Notes: a model not told the origin generated them from the sequence alone. 64,000 nucleotides of DNA from Exophiala sp. HKRS030 (GCA_023897205.1 JAHWDD010000001.1:1302001-1366000), one strand, 5' to 3'. Shown: positions 45,091-56,914, counted from the stretch's first letter. Program-made: numbers and translations.

Positions 45091-47877
45091 TCAATCAAAG
45101 TCGGCGGCTCTCGCACGTCCGGTTGCCTTGGGGTTGGGACTCGAGCTTCTCCTGGATCTACCACCACCACCGCGTCGAACTGGGCTCGGACTCCTTTTTG
45201 AGAATCGTCTGGGCGGCGGCGAGCGAGACCGTGACTCTGACGCTGACCGTTCGCTCGATGAGTTTCTCCTTTTCCTCGCCGGCGGCGGTGGCGCTCTGCG
45301 TGTCGGTGGAGTGTAGCTTCTGCTCCTGCCTCTGCTCCTGCTCGGGGAGTACCTAGGTTTGCCGTTTCCGCGGCGGGGCGGAGAGCGCGAGAGCGACCGT
45401 GACGGGGATCGTCTCTGGTTACCTTTTCGAGCTGGACCGGCACGAGGACCACCATCACGTCGTGATGTGAACCGTGGAGGAGATCGAGATCGAGAGCGAG
45501 ATGGAGAATAGGTCCGTCGGCGCGGCGGTGCGGAAGGAGACGGAGTCGGTGAAGCTGAAAATTTCCTCGCAGGTGGCTTTTGAACCCCTTTTCGGGGCGG
45601 TGGTGAGCGCGAACGTGAACTGTAACTTCGTGAGCGGGTGGGGGATCTACCTCGTGTACGAGGAGGGACGGCATTTCGTCGTGGAGGGCTCCGGGACACC
45701 GAGGGGGAAGGCGACCTTTTACTGGCGGCGCCTCGGCGTGGTGGCGAGCGCGAGCGCGATACCGAGGCGCTGTAACTTCGTTCCCTTCCGCGACGAGGTG
45801 CTGGAGATCGTGAGCGCGACACCGAACGGCTGTCGCTTCGTCCCCTTCCACGTGCCGCGCCCCGACGATCAGGTGTCGGGCTTTTAGTATACGATCGACT
45901 AGTCGTGTAGCTCGAGTAGCTCGAGTACGAGCTGACACTTTCCGAGTCCGAAACGTCATCATCCTTTGGTGCAGGAAGCGCTGGAGGTGCAGGCTTTGGT
46001 ATATTCTTGAGATATTCTCGCATTTCTTCGGTAAGCGCGCCCATGCCGATACTTGTAAAGTAATTGATCGAAAAGCGTGTATTTCGTGGGTTGTCTGTTG
46101 GGAAGATACCCATGAAGCTCGGGCGGAGGATATCGTCTTTCATGCGTTCTTGCAATTTAGGCATGCCCAAAGACTCGGCTAGGTCCTGGAATAAGATCTT
46201 GATGAAGATTCGGCTGCTGGAGGTGGTTTCATCTTCATTTAAATGCACCACCGAGAGCACATGCCAACCAATGGCATCAGTGCTGAGCAAATGCCCAAAG
46301 AAGCGGGCAATGTTGCGTAGCCTGTTGGTTTCATACCGGTGGATAGTGTCGTAATATTTAGCAAAGGCCTGTTCGAACAGGTCCGTCCAGAGGCGGTTGA
46401 GCTTCGCAAAACGTTCACCAATAAGACCGAAAAAGTTTGAATATGTCTTCTCTTGTGAACAGCATTCGATAATCATGGATGGTAGTTCGGGTTCCTGGCC
46501 AGCTGGAAGTTGCACTTTCATCAACTTGTGGCATGCTTCTTCAAAGTCTAAACTGGACATGATGGTGAGGTAGATGGTTCGCCGTAGATTGACCAGATTG
46601 GTGTTTGTTTGATCTTTGATCTCCATCGCTCGTTCTTGCTCAGCTTCTTCATCATCGGAACTCTCGTCGTCATCACTACTTCCGTCGTCTTCTTCATCAC
46701 CACTGTCCTCTCCTAGGATCTCGGCCTTAAGTTTTCGATACGCTTCTTCGTGCTCTTCCCATTCAGGATCGAACTTGAAAATGTTGAGTGTATCTTGTGT
46801 TTCGATATCATCGTCCAAGTCAACCTGATGTGTGATTTGGTCTTCCTCCTCCACCAGATCTAATTCTTCCTTGATGGCAGGGTTATCCTTATATCTGTCT
46901 TTCCTCACTTGGAACAAGACTTCGATCATGTACTGTGTTCGCTTGTCAATGTCGGCTTCGTGAAGGATGCTTCGGAACTGGTCGAACACTGCCAATGCGA
47001 TCGGCTGGCTCATCTCTTCCAGATGCTGTCCTACTTCTCTTGTCAAACCAACGGCGATTTCCACTGAATCGTCTGTTGGCTTGTGCAAAAGTAGCAGGAG
47101 GAGCTGAGCAGCCACCGTCTCGTGCGCCACTTGCTGGTTGCAAAGATGGGCAATGAAAGTAGTGGAAGAGATACAGACGGCTTTGTCGTTTCGCTTGAAA
47201 GCCTTGCGGAATTGGACCACCAAACGGTTGAGGAGCAACTCGCCGACCTGGGGAAGTTTGGTGTTGACAATTGCAGCCATTGCAGCATAGATTGGGGTGA
47301 AAGGTAGAGAGGCTGCCTGGGCTTTCATGATGCTTCTGCAGAACAATCCCCGTCCTCGAACCAAGTTCTCTCCAAATAACTCGGGAACAATATGTTTGAT
47401 GTTCGAGACGTTGACTTTATTGATCAGACCATTGATGGATTTCTTGAGTGCTTCCCATGCCATGCGCTGATACTCTTTGCTGCTTTTGTCCGTGATTTCT
47501 GCTTGCAGCGCCCTTAACCTTGCAGGTGGAATGTATGTACCTCCCGACCTCATGGTGAGAAGTTTCTCATATTCGGCTTTGGCGGCAGCTTGTTTCTCTT
47601 CTGCAGTCAATGGCTTGCGTTTCACTTCTTCTTTTTCTCGAGGCTTGAATCTTGCCATGAGCTCCCGCTCTCGGTCATCCACTTCCCGCTCCTGTTCCTC
47701 ACCATGCGGCTTCTGCCTGCCACTCTCTTCTGCGCGGGCTACTCGACGACGCCGAGGTGAAGGGGATCGTGAAGGCGGCGAGCGTTTTCTTGCGCCTGAT
47801 GGCCCAGGTGAATAAGAGCCGCCGGGAGGAGGTGTTGGAAGCCGTACAGCCGAAGACAAAGTCATGGTGTCCGCCAT
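45091..47877 (-). CDS. CWC22: Pre-mRNA-splicing factor CWC22
   Basis: Spliceosome component of 928 residues, intronless. Family role: needed for the first splicing step, and in animals it loads eIF4A3 for exon-junction complexes. A Ser/Arg/Pro leader is followed by the MIF4G domain (about residues 130-320; [47 protein letters not shown]). Then come an acidic spacer ([17 protein letters not shown]) and the MA3 domain (about 410-530; [23 protein letters not shown]). [12 protein letters not shown] and [29 protein letters not shown] are near-invariant CWC22 segments. A Ser/Arg-dipeptide-rich tail of about 270 residues ends the protein. The ATG at 47877 (MADTMTL) is preferred; an in-frame ATG at 47997 adds 40 residues without homology. 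Confidence 0.93.
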   Translation of the reverse strand: MADTMTLSSAVRLPTPPPGGSYSPGPSGARKRSPPSRSPSPRRRRVARAEESGRQKPHGEEQEREVDDRERELMARFKPREKEEVKRKPLTAEEKQAAAKAEYEKLLTMRSGGTYIPPARLRALQAEITDKSSKEYQRMAWEALKKSINGLINKVNVSNIKHIVPELFGENLVRGRGLFCRSIMKAQAASLPFTPIYAAMAAIVNTKLPQVGELLLNRLVVQFRKAFKRNDKAVCISSTTFIAHLCNQQVAHETVAAQLLLLLLHKPTDDSVEIAVGLTREVGQHLEEMSQPIALAVFDQFRSILHEADIDKRTQYMIEVLFQVRKDRYKDNPAIKEELDLVEEEDQITHQVDLDDDIETQDTLNIFKFDPEWEEHEEAYRKLKAEILGEDSGDEEDDGSSDDDESSDDEEAEQERAMEIKDQTNTNLVNLRRTIYLTIMSSLDFEEACHKLMKVQLPAGQEPELPSMIIECCSQEKTYSNFFGLIGERFAKLNRLWTDLFEQAFAKYYDTIHRYETNRLRNIARFFGHLLSTDAIGWHVLSVVHLNEDETTSSSRIFIKILFQDLAESLGMPKLQERMKDDILRPSFMGIFPTDNPRNTRFSINYFTSIGMGALTEEMREYLKNIPKPAPPALPAPKDDDVSDSESVSSYSSYSSYTTSRSYTKSPTPDRRGAARGRGRSDSRSVSRSRSPAPRRGRERSYSASVSRSRSPPRRGAASKRSPSPSVSRSPPRRNAVPPRTRGRSPTRSRSYSSRSRSPPPRKGVQKPPARKFSASPTPSPSAPPRRRTYSPSRSRSRSPPRFTSRRDGGPRAGPARKGNQRRSPSRSLSRSPPRRGNGKPRYSPSRSRGRSRSYTPPTRRAPPPPARKRRNSSSERSASESRSRSPPPRRFSKRSPSPVRRGGGGRSRRSSSPNPKATGRARAADFD

Positions 47878-48250
47878 GATGATGTCGATGTGTTGCGACA
47901 ATCGATTGTCGGTGGCAGAAGACGAGGTCAAATCCGCATACTGTGTTGGGTTGACCAAAAAAAGTTTGGACAAGTAGGCAACGATGTGATTGTACATAGA
48001 GGCGTTTGGAGTCGGAGGTGACCAGATCGGAAAATCTTAGTGCCAAGCCCGTTGGCCGCAGCCATTTCGCCGCCAATGGTAATAGGACGAGTATGGGGAA
48101 CGAGTCGCGCGATTTTGGACTTTGGCTTTCGTGTCCAGTTTCAACACAGCGTGTTCTTTGTGTACCACGCATTTAATCACGTTCTTCACATCTTGCGACG
48201 GGCAACTTTTTGAAACTGCGGAACAAGTGAGAACTTGTGGATAGGCAGAG
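47878..48250. promoter_or_regulatory. Divergent promoter region of CWC22 and DPM2
   Basis: 373 bp (253 bp if the upstream CWC22 ATG is used) between divergent genes. No motif assigned. Confidence 0.4.
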
Positions 48251-48628
48251 ATGGTATATCTTGTCATGTCACTCAAACCGCGCTCCAATACTGACCTGTG
48301 GCAGCTGGACAAACTAGTGGGCATGGCTATGCTCATAGCAGCCACGACGATTTTCCTGTATTATACACTATGGACTCTCTTCATGGTACGCACATGTTCT
48401 TGATACTGAACAAGTTTTTTTGGGACTGACGCGGGATAGCCATTTGTCGACGATGACCATCCGCTTCAAGCACTCTTTCCTCCTCGTGTTTGGGCTATAC
48501 GCATTCCAGTGATTCTTACTCTTCTGGCCTCAGCTGTTGTCGGCACATTCCTCGCCATGGTCATGATCAGAAGCAACAGAAAGAAGGCGGCAAAGGCACG
48601 GGCTGCAGCAGCGAAGAAGTCGAAATAA
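48251..48628 (+). CDS. DPM2: Dolichol-phosphate mannosyltransferase subunit 2 (DPM2)
   Basis: Small ER membrane subunit that stabilises the Dol-P-Man synthase, which feeds N-glycosylation, O-mannosylation and GPI anchors. The preferred model is 90 residues. Exon 1 is the ATG alone (48251-48253). Intron 48254-48304 (GTATAT, ACTGAC branch, CAG) precedes exon 48305-48385, then intron 48386-48439 and exon 48440-48628. The product MLDKLVGMAMLIAA begins as fungal DPM2 does, with a first span, then PFVDDDHPLQALFPPRVWAIRIPV and the second span VILTLLASAVVGTFLAMVMIRS, and a Lys/Ala tail. Intron 1 is 51 nt and stop-free, so retention would give a 107-residue form in the same frame. Confidence 0.85.
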
Positions 48629-48784
48629 GTGCAATGAGGAGATACAAATTGGAACAAGAAGAAGAGCCACTCCGTATATATGAATCAACTGGCGTCCATC
48701 TCTTCAATGTACTTGGAACGACACAGACACAAAGAAAAGTGTTGTAAGCTCTCAAACACTGGCACGGGCCACATGTGTAATGGT

Positions 48785-49336
48785 TCAAGCATGTTTGGCG
48801 CCATCGACTGTGAAAATGGGAGGCTTCGAGTCCGAGTAGGATGTTCTCGAAACAGTACTTTGGCGTCCAGGTGATAGGAAGATAGTTACTTCGCGTGGAT
48901 GCATACAGTCTTGGTCTTCAGTCGACAAATTGGAGTTATACCGCCATGCCGCAATGCTCATGACAAAAGTCCAGACTTCTTCATATGCATCCAACTTTCG
49001 TCCTGAACCCGCACCCTGCTCTTTTATGTGTTCCAATTTCGCAACGACTGCTACCGTAGGGTCCAAGTCCGAAAACTGACTGATTGAGGGCAGGGAGGAT
49101 TCGTCATGTGCTTGAGGACTATGACAGCCTGAAAGCAGAGCGATGCGCCGCTGACAAGAGTTGTTGTACAGGCCGGCAGAATGACAGACTGATAGGGAGT
49201 ACTCCGTAGCATGGGGATGATGCTTACCAGTGAAGGGCGAGCCGAGGCCATCGTCACATGGTGCAACGGGTCGCTGAGGTTGAGCATTGATGATGATTCT
49301 GATCATTAGCAGAAAAAGTGAGCTGCAAACGGACAT
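48785..49336 (-). CDS. Uncharacterised small protein, gene model tentative
   Basis: A minus-strand frame of about 180 codons from ATG 49336. A good GTAAGC...TTTCAG intron (49227-49129, 99 nt, no stop) would shorten it to about 150 residues. The most protein-like part is SQFSDLDPTVAVVAKLEHIKEQ, then LDAYEEVWTFVMSIAAWRYNSNL. An upstream ATG at 49598 in another frame could be spliced in by a donor near 49464 and an acceptor near 49297. No family was recognised and the 5' end is uncertain. It is convergent with DPM2. Confidence 0.3.
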   Translation of the reverse strand: MSVCSSLFLLMIRIIINAQPQRPVAPCDDGLGSPFTGKHHPHATEYSLSVCHSAGLYNNSCQRRIALLSGCHSPQAHDESSLPSISQFSDLDPTVAVVAKLEHIKEQGAGSGRKLDAYEEVWTFVMSIAAWRYNSNLSTEDQDCMHPREVTIFLSPGRQSTVSRTSYSDSKPPIFTVDGAKHA

Positions 49337-49931
49337 GGTCAACTGACATGGCCAAACCCCCAGCCACCGGCATCATCATCATATACGAGAACTACGACTT
49401 CATACTCCTTAGCCTGCACAAGACCCTCCGCGTGTAGATAAAGAGAACTAACTGAATGAGGCCTCCCCGCACCCGGACGCAACCAAGACCAACTCCATCC
49501 ACGAGCCCCCGAGAGCCTTCGTGGTTCGGTATCTGGCCCGATAAGCAGCAACTCCAATGTCTGGCTAGTGACTCAACCACCACGACGCCTGTTTCCATAT
49601 AAACAACCTCTCTGACTGCAGTTTCCCTCTGCTGTTACTCCGTATATCCAAAACCTGTCTTTTCCTGTATCAATTGCTACAGTCTCTGCTCCAAACCAAG
49701 CTTCGTTTCATATCGACTCCCAGCGGTATCAGGTGTCCGCCTATCCCGGTCACGCCCTCGACCAGCGACGCATCCACACCCCGCGTCGGCCAGGGGTTCT
49801 CCTCGATCGCCGACTCTGTCCCTCCTTCACATCACCATCTCGACCACGGTCGACTTCAGGCAATTACCATACCAGTGGTCTGCCCAGGGCTGCTCCTGCT
49901 GTGCCCCTGGCGTCTACTGATCTCATTTTGA
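49337..49931. other. Intergenic/leader region upstream of the WD40 gene
   Basis: About 600 bp containing the WD40-gene promoter and leader and possibly a 5' exon of the minus-strand small gene. A (C)ACTCCGTA motif occurs near 49636. Confidence 0.4.
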
Positions 49932-52900
49932 ATGCCAGCAGTCAACAAATCCAAGTCCACCAGCAACAGGAAACCTGCTCCACCCCCCGACCTCCTCGAC
50001 CCAGAAGACATACTCCAAGAAGAAGAACCGAAGGTGGGAAAGAAGAAGGCAAAGCATGCTGCTGCAAAACAGCCATCCTGCCTCGACAATGCCGAAGAAC
50101 CCCTATCTTCAGAGCAGATGGGTCAACAGTCACGCCAGCCCGCAAACCCGCAGTCAATACTCGGACAGCTGAAGTCCAACTTCCCTCAGAACGGCCAGAG
50201 AAATGATAGTTCTGATGCCTTGAGTGAGGTGGACTCTACACTCAAAGTCTCCGACGAACATACGCCTCCTACCAATGTCTGGGCACGAGGCACTGCTTAC
50301 GGCAGGTCTCCGCCCGTTGAACCGATCCCTGGCTTCAGCTCGGGAACACCTCCTTACGAGCCTGGCTTCAGCACCCGCGGCGGCTTCGCTAGAAGTCCCC
50401 CGCTTTCTCCGCCGGTAAGGAAAGCAAGACCTGTGAGTTATGGGAGCGCCGTTCCCCCTCTACCTCCTCACCACAGGATTTCGACTTCACCCTACGGTTA
50501 CGCGGTGAATGCCTATGGCTCGCCACCTGTACCGCCGCATCTGCCCCAACAACATTTCTACGGCCCTCATGATGTCGACCTAGGCCTTGCAAATGCCACA
50601 TCACAAATGAATATTCAAGATCCTGTTGCACTCAAATTCTCCCGTCATCCAGCACCTGGCAACGAAGCTCGTGAAGCCGTCTTCATGATAGGGGACGAAG
50701 AGTTGAATATTCTGACCTACAATGGTGAGAAGTTGGAACATTCTGGATTCCTGGGAGGTGTCCGGGGTGAAATCCTCGACGCCTGCGTACTTACCTGGAA
50801 CGTTGGCAGTGATCCTTTTGCGGAATATCGGCCTCTAGTGGCACTGACCGTACATGGGCCAACCAACGTGGAGGGTGAGAATAGGGATGGACCCTCGTCA
50901 GATGCGACAGGCGTGTACCTTGAGACCAAGGTTATGGTATATTCCATTGCCAAGGGATGTCATGTGGCTGATTTGCTGTCTGTACCATCCCCCATGAGGA
51001 TGTTTCACGGAGGCGTGTTACCGCCTGGATCTGCAGCAAATCTGAAGACATATGCAAGTGGGAATGCCATCGTCGTGTCTTCTGGCGACAGTGGCGAAGT
51101 ATTCGTCTTCTCTGCGCGAAAGGACCATGACTCTACTGTTTTTGAGTGTCTAGGCAAGTTCTGGACAACCATACAACCACACTTTCAGAGGAGAGACTCG
51201 TCGCAGCCGACCTCGGACGCTGAAATATCGCCTGCAGACCTTGGTCGCGGAATCGACGCGGAAAATTCAGCGATTATTAGTCTGAATGGTCGATGGCTAG
51301 CATTCTGTCCCGCGGGCACTCCTTCTCGCCGATCGATTGGTGCGATTCTCGGCGATTCTGTCATCCATAACAAAAACTCCAATATCACTGCTGGAACACC
51401 TCCATCGCGACCTCCAGTAACGTGTGAGGTAGAATCCCCTGATGTTGATACCTTCTTCGGCAAGGTTGCCAAAGGCATAGCGCAGGAAGCTGTTAGAAGT
51501 GCCAAATGGATTGGCGAGAAAGGTGTGCAGACGTGGCAGAACTACTGGAAGAAGGACTCAAGCACCGACAACGTTCCCACAACTTCCTCCCCAAGTCCAC
51601 CGATGTACTCGCCACAATTCGGCATGGCACAATTCCCGCCCACGCATGCAGTGGAATCCTCGAATATTCCAAAAGACCCTGAGGTAGTCTCGATTCTAGA
51701 TTTGAAGTCTCTGCAAGACGCCCAGGGCAGGCGAGGCGTCGAAGTCGGCCCCCTTGCCACATTTCAACCGCCAGGAGGCTGCAGCTTTCTCTCCTTTACC
51801 CCCAGTGGACTTGGTCTTCTCACTGCAAATCGCAAGGGTGACGTGCAGTATATATGGGATTTGCAACAAATGAAGCATGTAAAAGTTTCGCAGACGACCT
51901 CGACACCTAACAGTGGCTGTGTACGGCAGATTGCCCGCTATGAGCGGCTGAGTCCTTCCACCATCATCGATCTTGCTTGGGACGGGCCGACAGGTTATAG
52001 GTTCGCGTTACTCACGAAGAATCGAACAGTACATATTTTTGATCTACCCAAGACTGCTTTCCAATGGCCTCCGCCACATACCAAGAGAGAACGCCCATCT
52101 TCAGCCCCTGTCGAACCTCCACAAGCAAAGACAGAACAGGAACCTGTCCCAGCGGGAGGTTTCTTCGCCTCGGCTATGAGTATTGCTGGCAGAACACAGC
52201 CAATGCTAGCGAATCTACGAGGTCGAGCTCCCAGCATAAATAGCGGTGGGATCACTGGGTTTGGGGCTTCGGGGATTGGACTAGCTTCTACCACTGGCTT
52301 GAAATCAGGCAGAGCTGTAGCTGCAGGTCTTAGCAAGTCTCTTGGAGCTGCCAGCGAAACCGTCACGAATATTCGTCACGCAAATCAGAGCAGACTCTAT
52401 TTGAAGATCCCAGCTCGGCCAGGTATGCTTTGTTGGCAAAGACGGGAAGGAAGAACCGTGTTGTCAATTTTGGATTTACACACCATCAAGGACTATTACG
52501 TCCGGATGACAAAGCCGAGAGAAGACCGGCAGCGGCAAACAGTTTCCGTCTTTGATGCCCGAAAACCTGTGGTAACCAAATTACCGAAAGGACTCGACAT
52601 GATCAGAGATCCTTTGTATAGAGGACATGTCGCGCGCAACGAGGATAGTGGAACTCCTCCCGCAACTGGATTCTGGAGGTTTAGAGCAAGCAAAGCCGAC
52701 GGAGTGAAAATGTCACACCCCCTAGCGTCCGCTGAAATTGAGACAAATGCGCCATATCAGCCATTCCACTGCGACCATCGGGTCATCATCTCGTTGCTTG
52801 AAGATCGGTTGTCTGATGGGCTCCTTTCTACCATGTCTGGACAGCACAAAGCCTTTTCGTCACGGACTATGCCTGGAATCACTGACAAGTGGGTTTTTGG

Positions 52901-53240
52901 TGGCGACATACACTCTCAACAGGTACCTTCTACTTCGCTCCAGCCGCCGATGGACGAGGACGATGCTGTCATATATCGAGAAACCAAGATCACTTCAGAT
53001 TTTCCCATTTCCGGTAGTACGCCAGTTGCAGCCTTGACCGAAGGACTTAATCACGCTGTCAGCAACACTAAGAAGCGCAAGAACAAGAAGAACAAGTCCT
53101 CCACTTTGCCGAATGATGAGGAAGCTTTTATCGAAGCTGATGCGGATTTTGCGAGACGTAACGTTGATATCGAGCAAGATATGAACTCGCGGAAAGGTCA
53201 AGTGTTTGATTTATTGGATGATGAAGACATGACACGGTGA
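49932..53240 (+). CDS. BCAS3-like WD40-repeat protein
   Basis: Single-exon protein of 1102 residues. A disordered, Pro-rich N-terminus of about 230 residues (PPPDLLDPEDILQEEEPK, repeated SPPLSPP-type motifs) precedes a beta-propeller. Blades are visible at NILTYNGEKLEHSGFLGGVRGEILDACVLTW, VMVYSIAKGCHVADLLSVPSPM, AIVVSSGDSGEVFVFSA, FLSFTPSGLGLLTANRKGDVQYIWDL and RFALLTKNRTVHIFDLP. The order resembles the BCAS3/PROPPIN-related propellers that bind phosphoinositides with PHAF1 at autophagosome sites. A basic KKRKNKKNK segment and an acidic end follow. The BCAS3 assignment rests on layout and blade motifs and is less sure than the WD40 fold. Confidence 0.75.
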   Translation: MPAVNKSKSTSNRKPAPPPDLLDPEDILQEEEPKVGKKKAKHAAAKQPSCLDNAEEPLSSEQMGQQSRQPANPQSILGQLKSNFPQNGQRNDSSDALSEVDSTLKVSDEHTPPTNVWARGTAYGRSPPVEPIPGFSSGTPPYEPGFSTRGGFARSPPLSPPVRKARPVSYGSAVPPLPPHHRISTSPYGYAVNAYGSPPVPPHLPQQHFYGPHDVDLGLANATSQMNIQDPVALKFSRHPAPGNEAREAVFMIGDEELNILTYNGEKLEHSGFLGGVRGEILDACVLTWNVGSDPFAEYRPLVALTVHGPTNVEGENRDGPSSDATGVYLETKVMVYSIAKGCHVADLLSVPSPMRMFHGGVLPPGSAANLKTYASGNAIVVSSGDSGEVFVFSARKDHDSTVFECLGKFWTTIQPHFQRRDSSQPTSDAEISPADLGRGIDAENSAIISLNGRWLAFCPAGTPSRRSIGAILGDSVIHNKNSNITAGTPPSRPPVTCEVESPDVDTFFGKVAKGIAQEAVRSAKWIGEKGVQTWQNYWKKDSSTDNVPTTSSPSPPMYSPQFGMAQFPPTHAVESSNIPKDPEVVSILDLKSLQDAQGRRGVEVGPLATFQPPGGCSFLSFTPSGLGLLTANRKGDVQYIWDLQQMKHVKVSQTTSTPNSGCVRQIARYERLSPSTIIDLAWDGPTGYRFALLTKNRTVHIFDLPKTAFQWPPPHTKRERPSSAPVEPPQAKTEQEPVPAGGFFASAMSIAGRTQPMLANLRGRAPSINSGGITGFGASGIGLASTTGLKSGRAVAAGLSKSLGAASETVTNIRHANQSRLYLKIPARPGMLCWQRREGRTVLSILDLHTIKDYYVRMTKPREDRQRQTVSVFDARKPVVTKLPKGLDMIRDPLYRGHVARNEDSGTPPATGFWRFRASKADGVKMSHPLASAEIETNAPYQPFHCDHRVIISLLEDRLSDGLLSTMSGQHKAFSSRTMPGITDKWVFGGDIHSQQVPSTSLQPPMDEDDAVIYRETKITSDFPISGSTPVAALTEGLNHAVSNTKKRKNKKNKSSTLPNDEEAFIEADADFARRNVDIEQDMNSRKGQVFDLLDDEDMTR

Positions 53241-54047
53241 TTGAGATCACCTTCTCGTGTGAAATCTGAGCGCATGAATGGACCTACAGGTCAATGCTGA
53301 CTTGTAATGAGAACACATATCACGAGTTCCGCAAATGGTCTGCCTGAGGACAATCCTTCAAAAGGGACTTACCATACATAATTATCTTAACTATCAAATT
53401 TTAAATGGCCTATGGGAAGTCAGTTGTTTGCAGCGTCATTCACTTACAACTTACATCACAATCTTCATTCATGATACTACCGTTGACGGAAGCCAGGCTC
53501 TCCACGCTTCACATGTGTGACCACACGAAAGCCTTGGGACTATAAGCAAAGAACCATTTCACAGCGGAACTTTACATTATACTCAGTTTTCAGTCCCTTC
53601 AGCTCGTCGCAGTCCAGGTTCACCGTCCACAGCGCCATAAATGAGGTCGTTTCAGCCGCCATCTGCAACCGCCATGTTGGCTGATGCTGCAACACCGGCC
53701 TCTACAACGATCACTTATGGCTTGGCTTCTTCAATCTTCGATCCGAATCATCTGGCAGCAGAAGACCGTACTTCGGTTTCATCACAAGCCTTTTCACCTG
53801 CTGCTGTTCAATGCTGGCTCAATTGGCCTGAACTTTGCTGATGAGCAGTGAATGACCTGCCGTTCACAAATTGACTTCCTTGTGGTGAGCTCACATTCAG
53901 CAGGAGATCAGTGAGATTCACTTTACTCAAGAACTCCTTCCTGACACCAAACCTCTCCTTGATCCACGCCTCTCTTGCCAGCCACAGTCCTTTCGTTGTC
54001 GACAGTTATCTCACGCTGGGTCTCTTCCCACCTGAAGGATTGGGCTT
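53241..54047. other. Intergenic region with possible upstream peptide
   Basis: About 0.8 kb. An ATG frame at 53641-53841 (66 codons, starting MRSFQPPSATAML) could be an upstream ORF or an unlinked small gene. No family resemblance. Confidence 0.4.
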
Positions 54048-55862
54048 ATGGATGGAAAGTGGGTTCGCCCATGGGCGCCTAGCATCGTCGAGTACGAGGG
54101 TGGCAGCCAACGTGTCTTCGAGAGTTATGTTGCAAAGAATTCATGTCTGCAGACACCACACTCAAGCGTAAGACTCAGTTCAGCACCTTCCTGGCTACTG
54201 AACACTGATGATCTATACAGGAGCTACCAGACCTTGAACGTCGCCTGAGATCAATCACCGTACGCATAATTGAAAACCCATTCGATCCTGCTGAGCGATT
54301 AGCCAGTGCGAAAGTACTGCTTATGCTACAGTATCCAGAGTTGGTAATTCCGGAGGTCCATAAAGTCCTGCTCTTAATGCATTTGGTGAGAACTTCGCTG
54401 CGACCCATACTCTGCTTATCACTTTACAATACCATCGCTTATGCCAAAACCTTGTATACAGAACAGGAAGCCAGATATGCGATCAAGTCAGCACAGCGGC
54501 GGTATAGGTCTACGATCGGCACTGTTCGTACTAGCGCAGGCACTTTTCGTCGCCCGTTGCTTTTCTGAATGTATTACCGTCATACAACGAAGCATTTCAA
54601 TAACAAGTCAAAACGGCTGTCATCGTGGCCATACGGTTTCGGATTTTCTAGACCATCTGAAGCTAAAAGAATATGCAGAACGTGCGCTCCGCCATGAGAA
54701 AAGATATCTCCTTCAAGAAGACACCTGGAGAGATTCCGGTGAGCAGGAAATACTTCAAACGATACGCAAGGGAGATGTCAAAGTTGTCGCTTACCCATGG
54801 CTCCCAGAAGCGTTATTCCGCCGCAGTGAAAATGCTATCCAACGGGCCAACAACACTCTAGAAGCTCTCAGTCAAAACAAACTTGTCATCAAAAAGAGCA
54901 GACTGTCTGACACTTTGCGTAGTTATGGTCAGATACAGCATGACCAAGATGCTTACGGCATTTTCGCGATGACAGATATTCCTGCGGACACGAAGCTTTT
55001 CCTGGACAAGACCATCCTATGTGCCACCGACGGCTCGTATCGTTGTGCAACATGTTGTGCCGATCTCAGTCTAGGCGCAAGCCGGTTCTTGGGGAAGCTC
55101 TACTGCGACCGAAACTGCTTCCGGAACCTCAGAGCCGCATGCGGTCTTGGAACATTCTATCGGTACGAACAGGACCTAGGAGAAACAGTCTCTAGACCTG
55201 AAGGCTTTCAATCTTTTTTCGCGGACCATGACTTAGAGGAGACCACGGGGAAGGAAGAGATTTTTCTGTTCCAGCGAGCATTGGAAGTGGTATACAAATC
55301 CACGCAAAGATATCCTGGCCGACACCCTTTACAAACTCGAATGCTCAATTACCTTACGGCACGATATCATGATGGTGCTGGAGCCTCGAAGAGATTCTCG
55401 TATACTGAAGACGTCTGCCTCCGATTCGAATTCCTGCAGAAACTCGGCGTCGACATATTCCAAGACGAACTGGCGGAGGCATGGGTACTTGAGACTCTTG
55501 CAAATCGCATTCAAACCAACATGCGGGGTTACAGCGGCGGTAACGGAGACGACATGGTGGCTGTGAACACCATGTATGCGTTTTTCAATCACAGTTGCCA
55601 GCCGAACGTGAAGAGCAGCGATTCGGAGGATGAGGACAGTGCGATTTGTGTGACGACCACGAGGAAGATCGAGCGTGGAGAAGAGCTGTACGTCAGCTAC
55701 CTCAGCGACGAAGACTTGCGAGAGGGTCACGATGTCAGAGAGGAGAAGTTACGGCCTTGGACGGGTGGCATGTGCCTGTGTCGGAAGTGTTCTCGGGAGA
55801 GGAGGCGAACAGAACGACCGGTGTCTCTCTACAACGACGAGAATAGGTGCCCATCGCAGTGA
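54048..55862 (+). CDS. SET-domain protein (SMYD-like, putative lysine methyltransferase)
   Basis: Protein of 561 residues from exons 54048-54167, 54221-54385 and 54462-55862. The N-terminus (WVRPWAPSIVEYEGGSQRVFESYVAKNS, then NPFDPAERLASAKVLLMLQYPEL) is helical. The SET fold begins near residue 260 with YGIFAMTDIPADTKLFLD. It contains an inserted Cys motif (RCATCCADL...YCDRNC) like a degenerate MYND. Core SET motifs are FFNHSCQPNVKSS (AdoMet/knot) and TTRKIERGEELYVSYL. The post-SET zinc motif is CLCRKC. Such fungal proteins are predicted protein-lysine methyltransferases; the target is unknown. The ATG at 54048 follows an in-frame stop at 54033, which supports this start. Confidence 0.85.
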
Positions 55863-56365
55863 CGACAAGGACACGCGTGTTGACCCGTCTGCGACAACAA
55901 TGAGCGATGGCATGTGAGTTGGAAAAAACATCTGACGCGCAGCGTACGTTGGAAAGCACGATCAATGACGTGGGAAGATTGTGAGATTGACCGGGATTGA
56001 TTGGGATTGCCCGGAAGCGGGACGTGGTCGGCATGGAAATTGCAAGAGTCGAGAGCTGGGGGGGCTGAAGAGCTGAAGAGCTGGAAATTGGATGCTTGAG
56101 AGCTTTGAGAGCCCCTTGATGTCTTGTTGGCGCATGGCATGAACGAATCTTGGTGCTCGGTCGATGGACGCGAGACGATCCAACGTCCAAGGGGCATGAC
56201 AAGAACCAGCACTGCCTGATTCGAGACAAGCGAGAGGCAGTTTGACGAGTACAAGAGACAACAGGCTTGATGCGCCGAGCACACTATACAATGGGGGCTT
56301 GATCTGATGCCGTGACCGTGAGAACGAGTAGAGGACAGTACCTTGGTGGTCGTTGTGGACTCCGC

Positions 56366-56398
56366 GAATACGAATACGAAAACGAAAACGACAACGAG
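56366..56398. repeat. Hexanucleotide tandem repeat
   Basis: Successive units GAATAC, GAATAC, GAAAAC, GAAAAC, GACAAC, i.e. a decaying 6-bp tandem array in intergenic DNA. Confidence 0.7.
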
Positions 56399-56914
56399 TA
56401 GGGTCCACAAGTACTCAAACGCCCCCCCCCCCTCCCCCCCTTGGGCTGGACAAGATGGGACAAGAGTACGACGTACGGTATGCGTATGGAGTACGGAGTA
56501 CTACTGTAAGTAAAAAAAATAGGCACCCGTCAAAAACCACAGGTTTGGTTTGTTTTTTCTGCTGTCGACTTCGTACTCGTATTCGCCTTTTGCCCATTCT
56601 CGTTTCAAACCCCCCCGTCCTCCGTCGGTTGCGATCCCCGGTGCGGTCTCAGTCCAAGAAAAACATCCGCCGTGTCGCACAGAGATGGATGATAATCAGG
56701 GGGGGCCAAACGCCAAAAACTGGTTCCCACTTTCCACCCTTTCTCTTTCAACTCTCCCGTGTGTACTTGTAACAATACCCGTACGGGAGTACCGAGTTCG
56801 ACGTATCCTATCAGAGACTTCGAGATCTCGAGGGACAGGCTCGGCCGCGCCTCCCCCCCAAAAAAGGCCGTGGCAAGCACCCGGTGGAAGATTTACACAT
56901 GGCTAAGCAAGTAG

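Noticed and set aside
44964..45962. 332-codon minus-strand frame overlapping the CWC22 tail
   Set aside because: Alternate-frame shadow of the Ser/Arg-rich repeats; His/Arg-rich nonsense composition.
55829..56410. Overlapping minus-strand frames of about 150-190 codons
   Set aside because: Low-complexity (VFVFVFVF from a hexamer repeat) and mutually exclusive frames.
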